A DNA stretch of 64,000 bases from Cryobacterium sp. M96 (GTDB lineage: Bacteria; Actinomycetota; Actinomycetes; Actinomycetales; Microbacteriaceae): assembly GCF_002929845.1 (NCBI RefSeq), contig NZ_PJJS01000053.1, positions 157,587 through 221,586 of the forward strand, read 5' to 3'. Position 1 is the stretch's first letter; each line of letters begins with the position of its first letter. This document shows, piece by piece, positions 16,812 through 26,519 of this stretch. The position numbers and the translations under genes are program-made. Under the pieces are notes generated by a model. The model worked only from the letters and a program-made list of their open reading frames with translations, was not told where the DNA came from and did no database searches.

Positions 16812-18362
16812 ATGAACCTCGCTAGCGCATCCGTCACCGTGGGTACCGGCCCGATCTCGTTCGCCGACGTCACCGCGGTGGCCCGCCACGATGCGCCCGT
16901 CCTGCTGCCCGCGGCGGCGCGTGAGGGCGTCGCCTCGACCCGCCGCATCATCGAGGGACTCGCGCAGGACGTGCACCCGCACTACGGGATTTCTACCGGC
17001 TTCGGGGCTCTTGCGACGACGTTCATCGAGAGCGACCGCCGCGCCCAGCTGCAGGCGAGCCTGGTGCGCTCGCACGCCGCGGGCAGCGGTCCCGAAGTCG
17101 AGCGCGAGGTCGTGCGCGCGCTGATGCTGCTACGCCTGTCGACTCTGATGACCGGGCGCACCGGCGTGCGGCCCGTGGTCGCCGAGACCTACGCGGCCCT
17201 GCTCAACGCCGGGATCACCCCCGTCGTACACGAATACGGCTCGCTCGGCTGCTCGGGCGACCTCGCACCGCTCGCGCACTGCGCGCTCGCGGTGATGGGC
17301 GAGGGGCTGGTGCGGGATGCGTCCGGCACCCTGATGGACGGCGGTCTGGCCCTGGCCGCGGCCGGCATCACCCCGGTCGTGCTGGCCGAGAAGGAGGGGC
17401 TCGCCCTGATCAACGGCACCGACGGCATGCTCGGGATGCTCGTGCTCGCCCTCGCCGACCTGTCCCGCCTGCTCACGACCGCCGACATCGCTGCGGCCAT
17501 GAGTGTCGAGGCCCTCCTCGGCACGGATGCCGCCTTCGCCGCCGACCTGCAGGCCCTCCGCCCCCAGCTCGGCCAGGCCACGAGCGCGGCCAATCTGCGC
17601 GCGCTGCTGGCCGGTTCCCCGCTGCTCGCCAGCCACTCCGGTCCCGACGACCCCACCGTGCAGGACGCCTACTCCATCCGCTGCGCCCCGCAGGTGCACG
17701 GCGCCGCCCGGGACACGATGGACCACGCCGCCCTGATCGCCGGCCGCGAGTTGGCCAGCGCGGTTGACAATCCCGTGGTCACCCTTGACGGCCGGGTGCA
17801 GTCCAACGGCAACTTCCACGGCGCCCCGGTGGGCTACGTGCTCGACTTCCTCGCGATCGCCGCCGCGGACGTCGCGAGCATGAGTGAGCGGCGCACCGAC
17901 CGCCACCTCGACGCGAACCGCAACAAGGGACTGCCGCCGTTCCTGGCGCACGAGGTCGGCGTCGACTCGGGGCTGATGATCGCCCAGTACACCGCCGCCG
18001 GGATCGTGTCGGTTTTGAAGCGGCTGGCGGTGCCGGCATCCGTCGACTCGATCCCGTCGTCGGCCATGCAGGAGGACCATGTGTCGATGGGCTGGGCGGC
18101 CGCCCGCAAGCTGCGGCACTCGATCGACGGCCTCGGCCGGGTGCTCGCGATCGAGGTGATGACGGCGTCGCGGTCGCTCGACCTGCGCGCGCCGCTCACT
18201 CCCGGCGCGGCCACCGGCGCGGTGCGGGCCCTCGTACGCACGGTGGCCGACGGCCCCGGCCACGACCGGTTTCTCTCCCCCGAGATCGAGGCGATCGTGG
18301 GCCTCGTGGCGTCGGGCGCGGTGCGGGATGCCGCGGCGGGCGTGGTCGGGCCGCTGGCCTGA
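16812..18362 (+). CDS. hutH: Histidine ammonia-lyase HutH
   Basis: First step of histidine degradation: L-histidine to urocanate plus ammonia. 516 residues, normal length. YGISTGFG near residue 59 and the catalytic block GSLGCSGDLAPLAH fit the family. The triad that cyclises to the MIO cofactor is Cys147-Ser148-Gly149 instead of the usual Ala-Ser-Gly. VDNPV, QSNGNFHG and the C-terminal SSAMQEDHVSMG are also conserved. The ATG of MNLASASV is chosen; the upstream extension runs into the operator. The other hut genes are 27 kb away with their own regulator. Confidence 0.95.
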   Translation: MNLASASVTVGTGPISFADVTAVARHDAPVLLPAAAREGVASTRRIIEGLAQDVHPHYGISTGFGALATTFIESDRRAQLQASLVRSHAAGSGPEVEREVVRALMLLRLSTLMTGRTGVRPVVAETYAALLNAGITPVVHEYGSLGCSGDLAPLAHCALAVMGEGLVRDASGTLMDGGLALAAAGITPVVLAEKEGLALINGTDGMLGMLVLALADLSRLLTTADIAAAMSVEALLGTDAAFAADLQALRPQLGQATSAANLRALLAGSPLLASHSGPDDPTVQDAYSIRCAPQVHGAARDTMDHAALIAGRELASAVDNPVVTLDGRVQSNGNFHGAPVGYVLDFLAIAAADVASMSERRTDRHLDANRNKGLPPFLAHEVGVDSGLMIAQYTAAGIVSVLKRLAVPASVDSIPSSAMQEDHVSMGWAAARKLRHSIDGLGRVLAIEVMTASRSLDLRAPLTPGAATGAVRALVRTVADGPGHDRFLSPEIEAIVGLVASGAVRDAAAGVVGPLA

Positions 18363-18527
18363 GGCCCCGCAGGCGTCGCAGGGCAGCACGGCATCCGGGC
18401 TGCGTCAATCGCTTGTCGGCCCCTCGGGCCCATGTCATGATGTGACCCGCTAACCCGTTGCAACCGCCCCGGGATTGCCCGTCGATACCCTGAATCGATG
18501 CCCTGAAACAGTGAACTGCGGAGACTC

Positions 18528-20213
<1,686 letters not shown>

Positions 20214-20365
20214 GTGCCTCGTGAGCGCGCCAAACTGGGGTCGTTTACGCCCGACGCGGCCGCGCGTGCCGTGCAGATAAACGCCGACCCAAACCACTAC
20301 ATGATCAACTTGGCAGCACATGGCGGAGCACGACGACTGCGACTCGACCGAGCATTGACGAGGCC

Positions 20366-20668
20366 ATGGTCGACGTCCGCCAAATGTTCCTCGACTGGCT
20401 CACCAGCCACCTCGCCACTGTCGAGGTCGTCGGAACTAAACCCATACCGTGGTGCGCCCATTGGTGGCTCCACCCGGGAGAAGTCGCCCGGTTCAAGGCC
20501 CTCTGGCACGCCATCATTCAAGCCGACGCCAGCGTCATGGACGGCGACCCTGAGCAAGGACACCTCTACCGCCGCAAGGGCACAACCGCCAGGATCGTGC
20601 CCGCGTTGATGCCGCCTAAGGCGTGGAATTCTAGCGGGACGCACCGCAGCGACAGTCTCGATACTTAG
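20366..20668 (+). CDS. Hypothetical protein, possible DUF4913-like fragment
   Basis: 100-residue open frame. Its centre, PWCAHWWLHPGEVARFKALWHA, resembles the WC..WW.HPEAV.RL.ALWRA core of DUF4913 proteins carried by actinobacterial integrative elements, but the usual SVWW..H continuation is absent. The frame upstream (from 20214) looks coding in another phase, so a frameshift near 20345 is possible. I cannot assign a function; mobile-element cargo or debris is most likely. Confidence 0.35.
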   Translation: MVDVRQMFLDWLTSHLATVEVVGTKPIPWCAHWWLHPGEVARFKALWHAIIQADASVMDGDPEQGHLYRRKGTTARIVPALMPPKAWNSSGTHRSDSLDT

Positions 20669-20705
20669 GTTGTTGCACCCCTGAGATTCCGGGCCAGGTG
20701 CCCGA

Positions 20706-21026
20706 TCATTTGTCGACGAGGGTGTTTTCGAAGCTATAGAAGTCGGGCGCGTAGCAGTGCTGCCCGAACTCGCCTGCACGGCCGGAGTTCTCAAACGCTG
20801 TCCGCGTCATGGTCAACACCACTGCGCCCTTGGGCAGGAAAAGGAGCAGCGCGCTCTCGGATGCGTTCGCTGCGATGCGCTGCTTCGCGACTGACATAGT
20901 CACGCCGCGCGAGCCGGGCGAATGCCTGGCCGACCCGTCCAGGTCCCGCAGGGAACCGCGGTCGTGGCTCGTGCGCCAGCGACCGAAAGGCCTGGGAGCT
21001 AATGGCCCCATCGATCCTTCGCGCAT
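20706..21026 (-). pseudogene. GntR-family (UTRA domain) regulator remnant
   Basis: The end of this frame is the C-terminus of a UTRA ligand domain: MSVAKQRIAANASES, PKGAVVLTMTRTAFENSGR, EFGQHCYAPDFYSFE and TLVDK. Nothing before about 20950 is recognisable in this frame. A different frame extending to 21141 looks partly coding, and no winged-helix DNA-binding domain is present. Read as a truncated, frameshifted regulator. Confidence 0.7.
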
Positions 21027-21157
21027 GCACCCCGGGCCGTGAAATCAAATTCAGGGGCATCAGTTCCCCAGCACTGGCATCTGCCGTGTAAGTCGCAGCC
21101 CTTAGGATTCTTGACACAGAGGTGCACAGCACCCGCACCACCGATCAGAGACGAAAT

Positions 21158-21787
21158 ATGAAACTCCTTGCTCCTTCACTTCGCCTGACCATCGTGCTCC
21201 TCGGCATAGCGGCGATCGTGTCGACATTCTTCGACACAGCCACCCACGCCACGATCAACCCCTTCAACTTTTTTGGGTTTTTCACGATGCAGAGCAACAT
21301 CATTGTGGTCATTGTGCTGGCAGTCTCCGCCTTCGTTTCCTTCTCCGGGAGACACCAATCCCTACGTTTGGTATTAGCGCGCGGGTGTGCCACAACCTAC
21401 ATAGTTATCACCGGATTCGTTTACAACTTGCTGCTCGCCGGGCTCGAAGGAGGCGTCTCTCTGGCCTGGGCCAACACCGTGCTGCACGTCGTCCTGCCCC
21501 TCTACGCAGCCCTCGATTGGCTGATCTTCAACGACCGCAGCCCACTCCGATGGAACGAACTATGGATTGCCCTCATCTACCCCATCGTGTGGATCATGGT
21601 CGTGCTCCTCCGCGGGGCAACCGACGGATGGGTGCCTTACCCCTTCTTGAACCCGGCACAGGGATACGGCATCGTCGCGCTCTATGCCCTTGCTATCGCT
21701 GTTGCCACCGTCATTTTCGCCGCCGTCATCTGGACCGTAAGTCGGTTGAACCCCCTTCGCAGCCCCGCGCTGGCAGAGATACGGTAG
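21158..21787 (+). CDS. Pr6Pr-family integral membrane protein
   Basis: 209 residues with about six hydrophobic segments. Blocks such as NFFGFFTMQSNII, GFVYNLLLAG, WANTVLHVVLPLYAALDWL and YPFLNP match the actinobacterial Pr6Pr membrane proteins (FAR-17a/AIG1-like), whose role is unknown. The ATG of MKLLAPS is preferred to an upstream in-frame ATG because the hydrophobic N-terminus starts there. It is intact although its surroundings are decayed. Confidence 0.75.
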   Translation: MKLLAPSLRLTIVLLGIAAIVSTFFDTATHATINPFNFFGFFTMQSNIIVVIVLAVSAFVSFSGRHQSLRLVLARGCATTYIVITGFVYNLLLAGLEGGVSLAWANTVLHVVLPLYAALDWLIFNDRSPLRWNELWIALIYPIVWIMVVLLRGATDGWVPYPFLNPAQGYGIVALYALAIAVATVIFAAVIWTVSRLNPLRSPALAEIR

Positions 21788-22077
21788 CCGAACCCCTTAC
21801 GGTGTTCGGAACCGAGGCGTCCGGTGGCATGACCAATAGCCGTGCATCGTAGGCTCCCCAACCGCTGATTTCGCCGAGGAGGAGGACCACTTCCTCTTGG
21901 GTGAGGCTGGGTGAGGCCACTGATCGGCCAGTCGTCGTCGGCCGAGAGGAGTTGGCCAATATGGCCTGCGACTTCTGCGGTAGTCAGCAGAAATGTGGAA
22001 AGTCCGTGTTCGCTTCCACCGGCGTTGTAAATTCCGGTGAGGCGTCGGTGTCCGGCACTGATATCTTCTCGAATCAC
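21726..22077 (-). pseudogene. Frameshifted hypothetical gene
   Basis: Two partly overlapping minus-strand frames join into one continuous protein if one copy of a 10-bp direct duplication at 21899-21918 is removed; across the join the reading becomes WPISGLTQEEVVLLLGEISG. The product (…LTTAEVAGHIGQLLSADDD… then …WGAYDARLLVMPPDAS…) is not one I recognise. The 3' part overlaps the Pr6Pr gene on the other strand, so the original end may have been lost. Low confidence that it was ever a real gene. Confidence 0.4.
21899..21918. repeat. 10-bp direct duplication
   Basis: GGGTGAGGCT is immediately followed by GGGTGAGGCC. Removing one unit restores a single reading frame on the minus strand. Confidence 0.8.
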
Positions 22078-22272
22078 GACTCAACCGTTCAGGAGACAGC
22101 CCCAGACCGGCAGCGAGTGCTAGTGTCGCGATGACCTCAACCTGTATCGCACGTAGATCACTTGGTCATAATCAAGTTTCACCACGTGTCACGAGCCTCG
22201 GCATTTCAGCAGTGGAGATCCTATGTGCAGCACAATGTCAACGGACGCGAGCTATCGAAGCGGACCAGTGCA

Positions 22273-22593
22273 GTGACGCCGAAGTCTGAGGCATCTGATC
22301 AGCAGACGCTGATGCTCAGCATGGCTTCCGGTAATCAGGCCGCGTTCGGCCTGATCTACGACCACTTGAGCGTCACGACGTTTGCGATCTGCAACCACCA
22401 TCTAAAGACCCCGGCCGCGGTCGACGAGGCCATGCTCGGCCTGTGGCTGTACGTCTGGCAAAATGCGACGAAGTTGTCGGGACTGGACGGGTCGCCTTGG
22501 TCCATCATTATTAGGACAGCGGAACACCACGCCGAGTTTCACGCTCAGACCGAGTGCCTGGCCCGAGAAACGGATACCACTCTGCTCGGATGA
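22273..22593 (+). CDS. ECF sigma factor fragment (region 2 only)
   Basis: The 106-residue product resembles region 2 of SigK-type ECF sigma factors: MASGNQAAFGLIYDHL, a helix around TPAAVDEAMLGLWLYVWQNA in place of the usual EEVTQEVFLEVW, and SPWSIIIRTAEHHAEF in place of the usual AWLLTIAHRRAVD. Region 4, which contacts the -35 element, is absent; the frame stops at 22593 and no continuation is visible nearby. Several residues normally acidic or basic are replaced, so it is likely a decayed gene. The start is uncertain (GTG at 22273 taken; the open frame extends to 22162). Confidence 0.5.
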   Translation: MTPKSEASDQQTLMLSMASGNQAAFGLIYDHLSVTTFAICNHHLKTPAAVDEAMLGLWLYVWQNATKLSGLDGSPWSIIIRTAEHHAEFHAQTECLARETDTTLLG

Positions 22594-22730
22594 GTCCCGG
22601 TCCCCGGATGGCTCATCAGCACATCAGTGATGAGGACAACGTCGCATGTAAGTTCGATAATTTCGTCCCCGTCACTGCCATTGACCGAGTCGTAGGCGCC
22701 GGGTACACACCGGTCAGATCAGACGGACGT

Positions 22731-23008
22731 CACCCCGGAAAGATCGTATTCGGGATCTTCGCGGCCTGGCCGAATCAGAGCGACCACTCATTTCGGAGCA
22801 CACCGTTACCGGGCTCGCAGTGGCGCGAGCGAGAGGCAGGTCCGGTGGGTACCATTTCAAGTTCAAGATGACGCCGGGCCAAGATTCTCCAGGCCATAGC
22901 TGCGACGGGGCAGAGAAACGAAGGTGGGCTCACCCGGGGAATACGGGCAGCGTCGAAGCGCACTTCGGAGTGTCGCTCAAGTCAAATACTGGCCGCGTCC
23001 TGAGTTAA
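22731..23008 (+). pseudogene. Serine recombinase (resolvase/invertase) C-terminal remnant
   Basis: Read across frames this gives GKIVFGIFAA, then LAESERPLISEHTVTGLAVA, then RARGRSGG, KMTP, AKILQAIAATGQRNEG, and VEAHFGVSLKS. That is the tail of the catalytic domain plus the helix-turn-helix of a small serine recombinase (family pattern GIFAALAEFERELI.ERT.AGLAAARARGRKGG). At least three phase changes are needed and the catalytic N-terminus is missing. Supports a mobile origin for the island. Confidence 0.75.
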
Positions 23009-23094
23009 CGAGACATTTGCATCGCCGCCTGGTTTCGCTGGCTCCTATTGGCATCCAAAAAAATTTGCCGCCGCGTGCCGCTACTTAGTCACGG

Positions 23095-23340
23095 TCACTT
23101 GCTTGAGAAATCATTCGGGTGCAGTCCGGCAATACGACGTGCATGGTCCTGGAGAGCTGCCTCGCTCAGGGTGTAACCAGTATTTGCGAATCGTTCACGC
23201 AACGCGTCGAGAACTTGGGGCTCGCTGTGGCCAGCGAGGTCTGCCTCCTCCTGTGCGAGAATCCCCGCGACCTTGTAGTCATCCGATTGAGAGTGCTGGG
23301 CCTCAATCGGTTCATTCTGGGTGCTGCCATTGCCATTCAT
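23095..23340 (-). CDS. Small hypothetical protein
   Basis: 81 residues, acidic and polar, with a helical C-terminal part (VLDALRERFANTGYTLSEAALQDHARRIAGLHP). AGAGGA stands six bases before the ATG, so translation is likely. I do not recognise the family. Lies with csbD and DUF3140 genes, which suggests a stress-related setting, but nothing in the sequence shows a role. Confidence 0.55.
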   Translation of the reverse strand: MNGNGSTQNEPIEAQHSQSDDYKVAGILAQEEADLAGHSEPQVLDALRERFANTGYTLSEAALQDHARRIAGLHPNDFSSK

Positions 23341-23458
23341 GCTGATCCTCTAATCTCCGAGTTTTGTCGGTAGCGGCGAACGATAAGCATGACGGCGCGC
23401 CGCGCGATCCTCCGAGGAGTCTCTCGGTCCTGGCGCTGCCGTTCGGACGCGATGATGA

Positions 23459-23632
23459 TCAACCTCGAAAGGCGTCTTTGATGTCTTCGCCGGCCTGCTT
23501 CAGGTCGGCTTTTGTTTGATCGGCCCTGCCTTCGGCTTGGAGTTTGCCGTTGTCCGTGGCATCACCCGCCGCTTCTTTAGCCATACCGATGACTTTTTCT
23601 CCGTCATTCTTGAATTTGTCAGTGCCGCTCAA
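23459..23632 (-). CDS. CsbD-family stress protein
   Basis: 57-residue hydrophilic protein. KFKNDGEKVIGMAKEAAGDA, then KLQAEGRADQTKADLKQAGEDIKDAF, is the CsbD pattern (…KGKAKEAAGK… GK.Q..G). A TTG start at 23632 is proposed because AGGA sits eight bases upstream and the product then begins LSGTDKF, matching the usual MSGTDK. An upstream ATG would add 18 atypical residues. CsbD proteins accumulate in general stress; the molecular role is unknown. Confidence 0.8.
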   Translation of the reverse strand: MSGTDKFKNDGEKVIGMAKEAAGDATDNGKLQAEGRADQTKADLKQAGEDIKDAFRG

Positions 23633-23783
23633 GTTTTCATTCCTTTCGTTTCCGCAATGATCATATGCATCAACTCGTATGTACACACCTGCGGGAGTGC
23701 ACCCGGGGGGCTAGCATGCGAAGCGCATTTTCAGGAAAGCCATCTAGACCGCCAACGCCTGCGTTACCAAGGGCGGAACACGA

Positions 23784-23951
23784 ATGGATACCGCCGATGT
23801 GTTGTGGATCGTCGCCGTGATCGTTGTTGTTTTGATGGTCGTCAGCTTGGTTTTCTACGTCGTGCGCCGTTGTGATCAGGAGCTCCGCAAGCGTGACAAG
23901 TTGGATCTGCGCCGCGCAAATGCGATAGAAGGCAGACGTGGTCGAACTTGA
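23784..23951 (+). CDS. Tiny single-pass membrane protein
   Basis: 55 codons. MDTADVLWIVAVIVVVLMVV, continuing SLVFYVV, makes one strong transmembrane helix at residues 6-27, followed by a very basic tail (RRCDQELRKRDKLDLRRANA). Topology would be tail-in by the positive-inside rule. A GGGCGGAA precedes the ATG by about four bases. No family recognised; the clean amphipathic design argues it is real. Confidence 0.5.
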   Translation: MDTADVLWIVAVIVVVLMVVSLVFYVVRRCDQELRKRDKLDLRRANAIEGRRGRT

Positions 23952-24209
23952 AGCCCGTGAACACGCAGCACCTGCACCCCGCGCCCGCGCCCGGACAGCC
24001 CTCGGCGTGAACGCGGCTCTGAGGTCTATCGGGCGTGGGGGCCGCTGACTCCTAGCCTCAATCCACCGGTGTGCCCCTGAGCGAGTCCTGATTTCGGTTT
24101 GGCGGGCTTGGGGAGATTCAAGTGCGGGTGAGGTCTGGGTCTCGCGGCCCGGGGTGATCCCTGGCACTCCAGTTGATGCCGATGCTGGCTGGTTGGTTGG
24201 TTGGTCCGA

Positions 24210-24528
24210 TTAGGCGGGTTGTCGTGGGCGGAAGTTCTGGTCGAACAGGGCCGTCCAGGGTTTCTCACAGTGCCAGTGCTCGGGCAGGTGCAGCGTAGTG
24301 CCCCGCGGGGAGGAGGAGATCCAGGCGGGGACGTTGACCAGCTTCCGGGGGATCGGTGCGGTGGTGCTCGTGCGAGACCCTTTTCAGCGATCGTTGCGTC
24401 GGCGGGGCAGTCCCAAACGCCACGACGCACAGGACGAACCACGCTGCGTCGGCGCTGAACACGCCTATATACAGGTGCGCCAAAACGCTGCTTGTGAGAT
24501 TTGTCGGAACCCCGTTTTCATGTTCCAC
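24210..24528 (-). pseudogene. IS1380-type transposase C-terminal remnant
   Basis: Across two frames the minus strand reads VLAHLYIGVFSADAAWFVLC, then VVAF, then (after a shift near 24345) IPRKLVNVPAWISSS and TTLHLPEHWHCEKPWTALFD, ending at a TAA at 24210. This follows the end of IS1380-family DDE transposases (ALAHLPSG.FSANAAWLVLAVMAF … ARLI.VPARLA..ARR..LHLP..W.W). The rest of the element is gone. The ~260 bases downstream (23952-24209) hold no gene I can support. Confidence 0.7.
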
Positions 24529-24632
24529 CGAGCCGGATTCACCGAAATCGTCGCACCTCCCGAACCCGCCCCATGATGAAACAGGCGCTCCTGCAGCGGC
24601 GCGCTTGGTGAACTCCGCACCTTTCTATTACG

Positions 24633-24980
24633 TCATACCTTCTTCAGTGGATCATTTCCCCAGTTCATCAGCGAGTATCGCCATCGTGAGTGCTCGATAT
24701 CAGAATCCGGTCCCTGTGCCCTGTGCCGCTTCACGTAGCTGACCACCTTATGCATGTGTTCGACATCGGACGCAGTCAGATCGGCTTTCTTCGTTCCAAG
24801 AATTGTCACGATCCTGCGACCGGACTTGTGCCCGATGGACTCTCCGCTGCCATCGATTTTTTGTCCGACCTCCTTGGATTCGTCCGTGTCGAGCCACGAT
24901 TTGATCTCACTGGCGGTCATCGTGACCGCGTCTTTCCAGTCATCCCAGATCTCATCGACATCGTTCTGCTTATCTGCCAT
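24633..24980 (-). CDS. DUF3140 family protein
   Basis: 115 residues matching the DUF3140 pattern along the whole length: WKDAVTMTASEIKSWLDTDE, ESIGHKSGRRIVTILGTKKA, DLTASDVEHMHKVVSYVKRH and WRYSLMNWGNDPLK. Family members are small soluble proteins of unknown function. The length is normal and the gene appears intact. Weak ribosome site (TGGA). Confidence 0.85.
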   Translation of the reverse strand: MADKQNDVDEIWDDWKDAVTMTASEIKSWLDTDESKEVGQKIDGSGESIGHKSGRRIVTILGTKKADLTASDVEHMHKVVSYVKRHRAQGPDSDIEHSRWRYSLMNWGNDPLKKV

Positions 24981-25048
24981 AAATCCATCATTGCGGTGAT
25001 GATGCGCGGCAACAAGGGTCGTTCAGGCTTTGCGTGTGATCTCAACTT

Positions 25049-25834
25049 TCACGAAGTAGGGTCGAGCCACACATGGCCTTGACCCCGGAGAGTGGACACG
25101 GGTTGAGCGGCGAGTTGGATCTCTGCGGCCTGTGACGAGTATTGCATTTCGAAGTCCACTGGCGTGACGTGCCCGATCGAGGAGTGCCGGCGGTAGCGGT
25201 CCTCGATCCAGTCCGCGTCGCCGCGGATCGCGCGGGCTCGGGTGGGCCAAACCCGGCGGTAGTAGAACTCGGTTTTCAGGGTCGCGAAGAAGCTCTCGGC
25301 CATGGCGTTGTCGCAGCAGATCCCGGTGTATCCCATCGACCGGGTGATGCCATTCTTGGCCGCGAAGAGAGTGATCTGTTCCGACGCCCTGGGTGCCACG
25401 GTCCGAGTGGACGATCACCGTCGCCGGGCGGTCCCCGCACGGAACCATGGCCACCGTGAGGCATCCTGGATGAGGTCGGTGTGCATGTGGTCCGCGATGG
25501 CCCACCCGATGACGCGGCGGCTGTGAGCGTCGATGATGGTGGTCGTCTTCCACTTCTTCGGACAGATGCCCGCCAATCCCAGGCGGCGCATGGTCGCGGC
25601 GACGGTTTTGCGGGAGATGATCTCCCCGTCCGCACGTAGATCGGCCAGGATCCCGGGGGCGCCGTAGACCTCGTCGGAATCGCCGTGGAAGCAGGAGACT
25701 TTCTGCTCGATGTGCACCCGGCGAATCGACGCCGGCGACGGCGCTCCGCCGATCCAGGCGTAGTAGCCCCAGCGGGAGATCTCGAGGAGGCGGACCATGC
25801 GGGTGATGGTGAAGTTGGTCTTCTCCGCCAGCAT
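25049..25834 (-). pseudogene. IS3-family OrfB transposase, broken
   Basis: Integrase-core transposase, inactivated several ways. After CPKKWKTTTI the frame jumps directly to IDAHSRRVIGWAIADHM, deleting the stretch that normally holds the first catalytic Asp (GDITY region, roughly 35-40 residues). Then the frame shifts near 25460, where VIVHSDRGTQ (second Asp) reads in another phase, and again near 25395 before ITLFAAKNGITRSMGYTGIC and DNAMAESFFATLKTE (catalytic Glu). So two of three DDE residues survive but out of frame. Starts by overlapping the end of OrfA. Confidence 0.88.
25074..25099. repeat. Left terminal inverted repeat of the IS3 element
   Basis: Pairs with 26171-26196 at 23 of 26 positions; the inner end reads GAGAGTGGACAC. 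Confidence 0.85.
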
Positions 25835-26157
25835 CAGTTCGAACGCAAGACGCTCGTATCCGATGCTTCCTGGGCGAAGAAGATGGACGCTTTTTTCAAG
25901 AACGCCCTGTCCATCTTCAGGTCCGCGTTTTCCTTGCGTAGCCGCAGCAACTCGGCTCGTTCAAACCCCGTCACCTCGGTCTGCCCAGTCTCGTTCCGAG
26001 CCTTGAACGCGCTCACCCAGCGGCCCAGAGTGGCCTCGTTGACTCCGAGCTCGCGGGCGACAGTTGGGACAGCCCTGCCGGTGGTTAAAACCAGCTTCAC
26101 GGCCTCGTCTTTGTACTCAGGGGTGAAGTCCCGACGTGATCTTGCCAAAGTGAACAT
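25834..26157 (-). CDS. IS3-family OrfA transposase
   Basis: 107 residues. Helix-turn-helix domain DEAVKLVLTTGRAVPTVARE, then LGVNEATLGRWVS, and a leucine-zipper segment AELLRLRKENADLKMDRAFL ending in KKASIFFA, all typical of IS3 OrfA. The ATG of MFTLARSRR (AAGAGAGA just upstream) is preferred over a GTG inside the terminal repeat. In intact relatives, a programmed -1 frameshift at its end makes the OrfAB fusion; here OrfB is not functional. Confidence 0.85.
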   Translation of the reverse strand: MFTLARSRRDFTPEYKDEAVKLVLTTGRAVPTVARELGVNEATLGRWVSAFKARNETGQTEVTGFERAELLRLRKENADLKMDRAFLKKASIFFAQEASDTSVLRSN

Positions 26158-26170
26158 TCTCTCTTGTGAG

Positions 26171-26196
26171 GTGTCCACTCGACGGGGTCAGGGCCA
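26171..26196. repeat. Right terminal inverted repeat of the IS3 element
   Basis: Partner of 25074-25099; mismatches at three positions only. Confidence 0.85.
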
Positions 26197-26323
26197 GAGC
26201 GACTTCCTCGACCATGAAGATGCGCTCTCCCTGGTCGACGCGATGCTGCTGCCAGCCCTGAGCGCCGAAATCGAGGACGGGGCCTGGGACCCATCACAAC
26301 AACAGTGGGTCCGCCGGAGCTGA
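26197..26323 (+). pseudogene. C-terminal fragment of an unrecognised gene
   Basis: Directly outside the right IS end, an open frame reads SDFLDHEDALSLVDAMLLPA, then LSAEIEDGAWDPSQQQWVRR, and stops. Composition and phase look coding, and the 5' part is cut off by the insertion sequence. The original gene is not identified. Confidence 0.4.
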
Positions 26324-26437
26324 CCGGTGCGAAACCCGCGACCAAGCCACGAACTTACCGTCACTAGGCGCGGCGGAATGATCAACGGGCGACACGCGGG
26401 TGCCGTTATGGCTCGGAGTCCTCCCACTCCAACGATT

Positions 26438-26489
26438 AGCCCCGGTACTCATGCTCGTCTGTCCTTGGCGATACATGCCGGGGCTTTTT
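26438..26489 (+). terminator. Rho-independent terminator candidate
   Basis: AGCCCCGG (26438-26445) pairs with CCGGGGCT (26478-26485), followed by a T5 run. The loop is long (32 bases), which weakens the call. It would end rightward transcription of the truncated gene before it. Confidence 0.5.
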
Positions 26490-26519
26490 CGTTCGGACTC
26501 CCCGGCTCGCGTATTTGCA

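Larger units (their letters stand above)
25074..26196. mobile_element. Defective IS3-family insertion sequence
   Basis: The ends are 26-bp inverted repeats matching at 23 positions: left 25074-25099 (TGGCCTTGACCCCGG…) and right 26171-26196 (…GACGGGGTCAGGGCCA). OrfA is open and OrfB is broken. The three bases outside each end (ACA, GAG) do not match, so no target duplication is seen, suggesting rearrangement after insertion. Confidence 0.85.
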
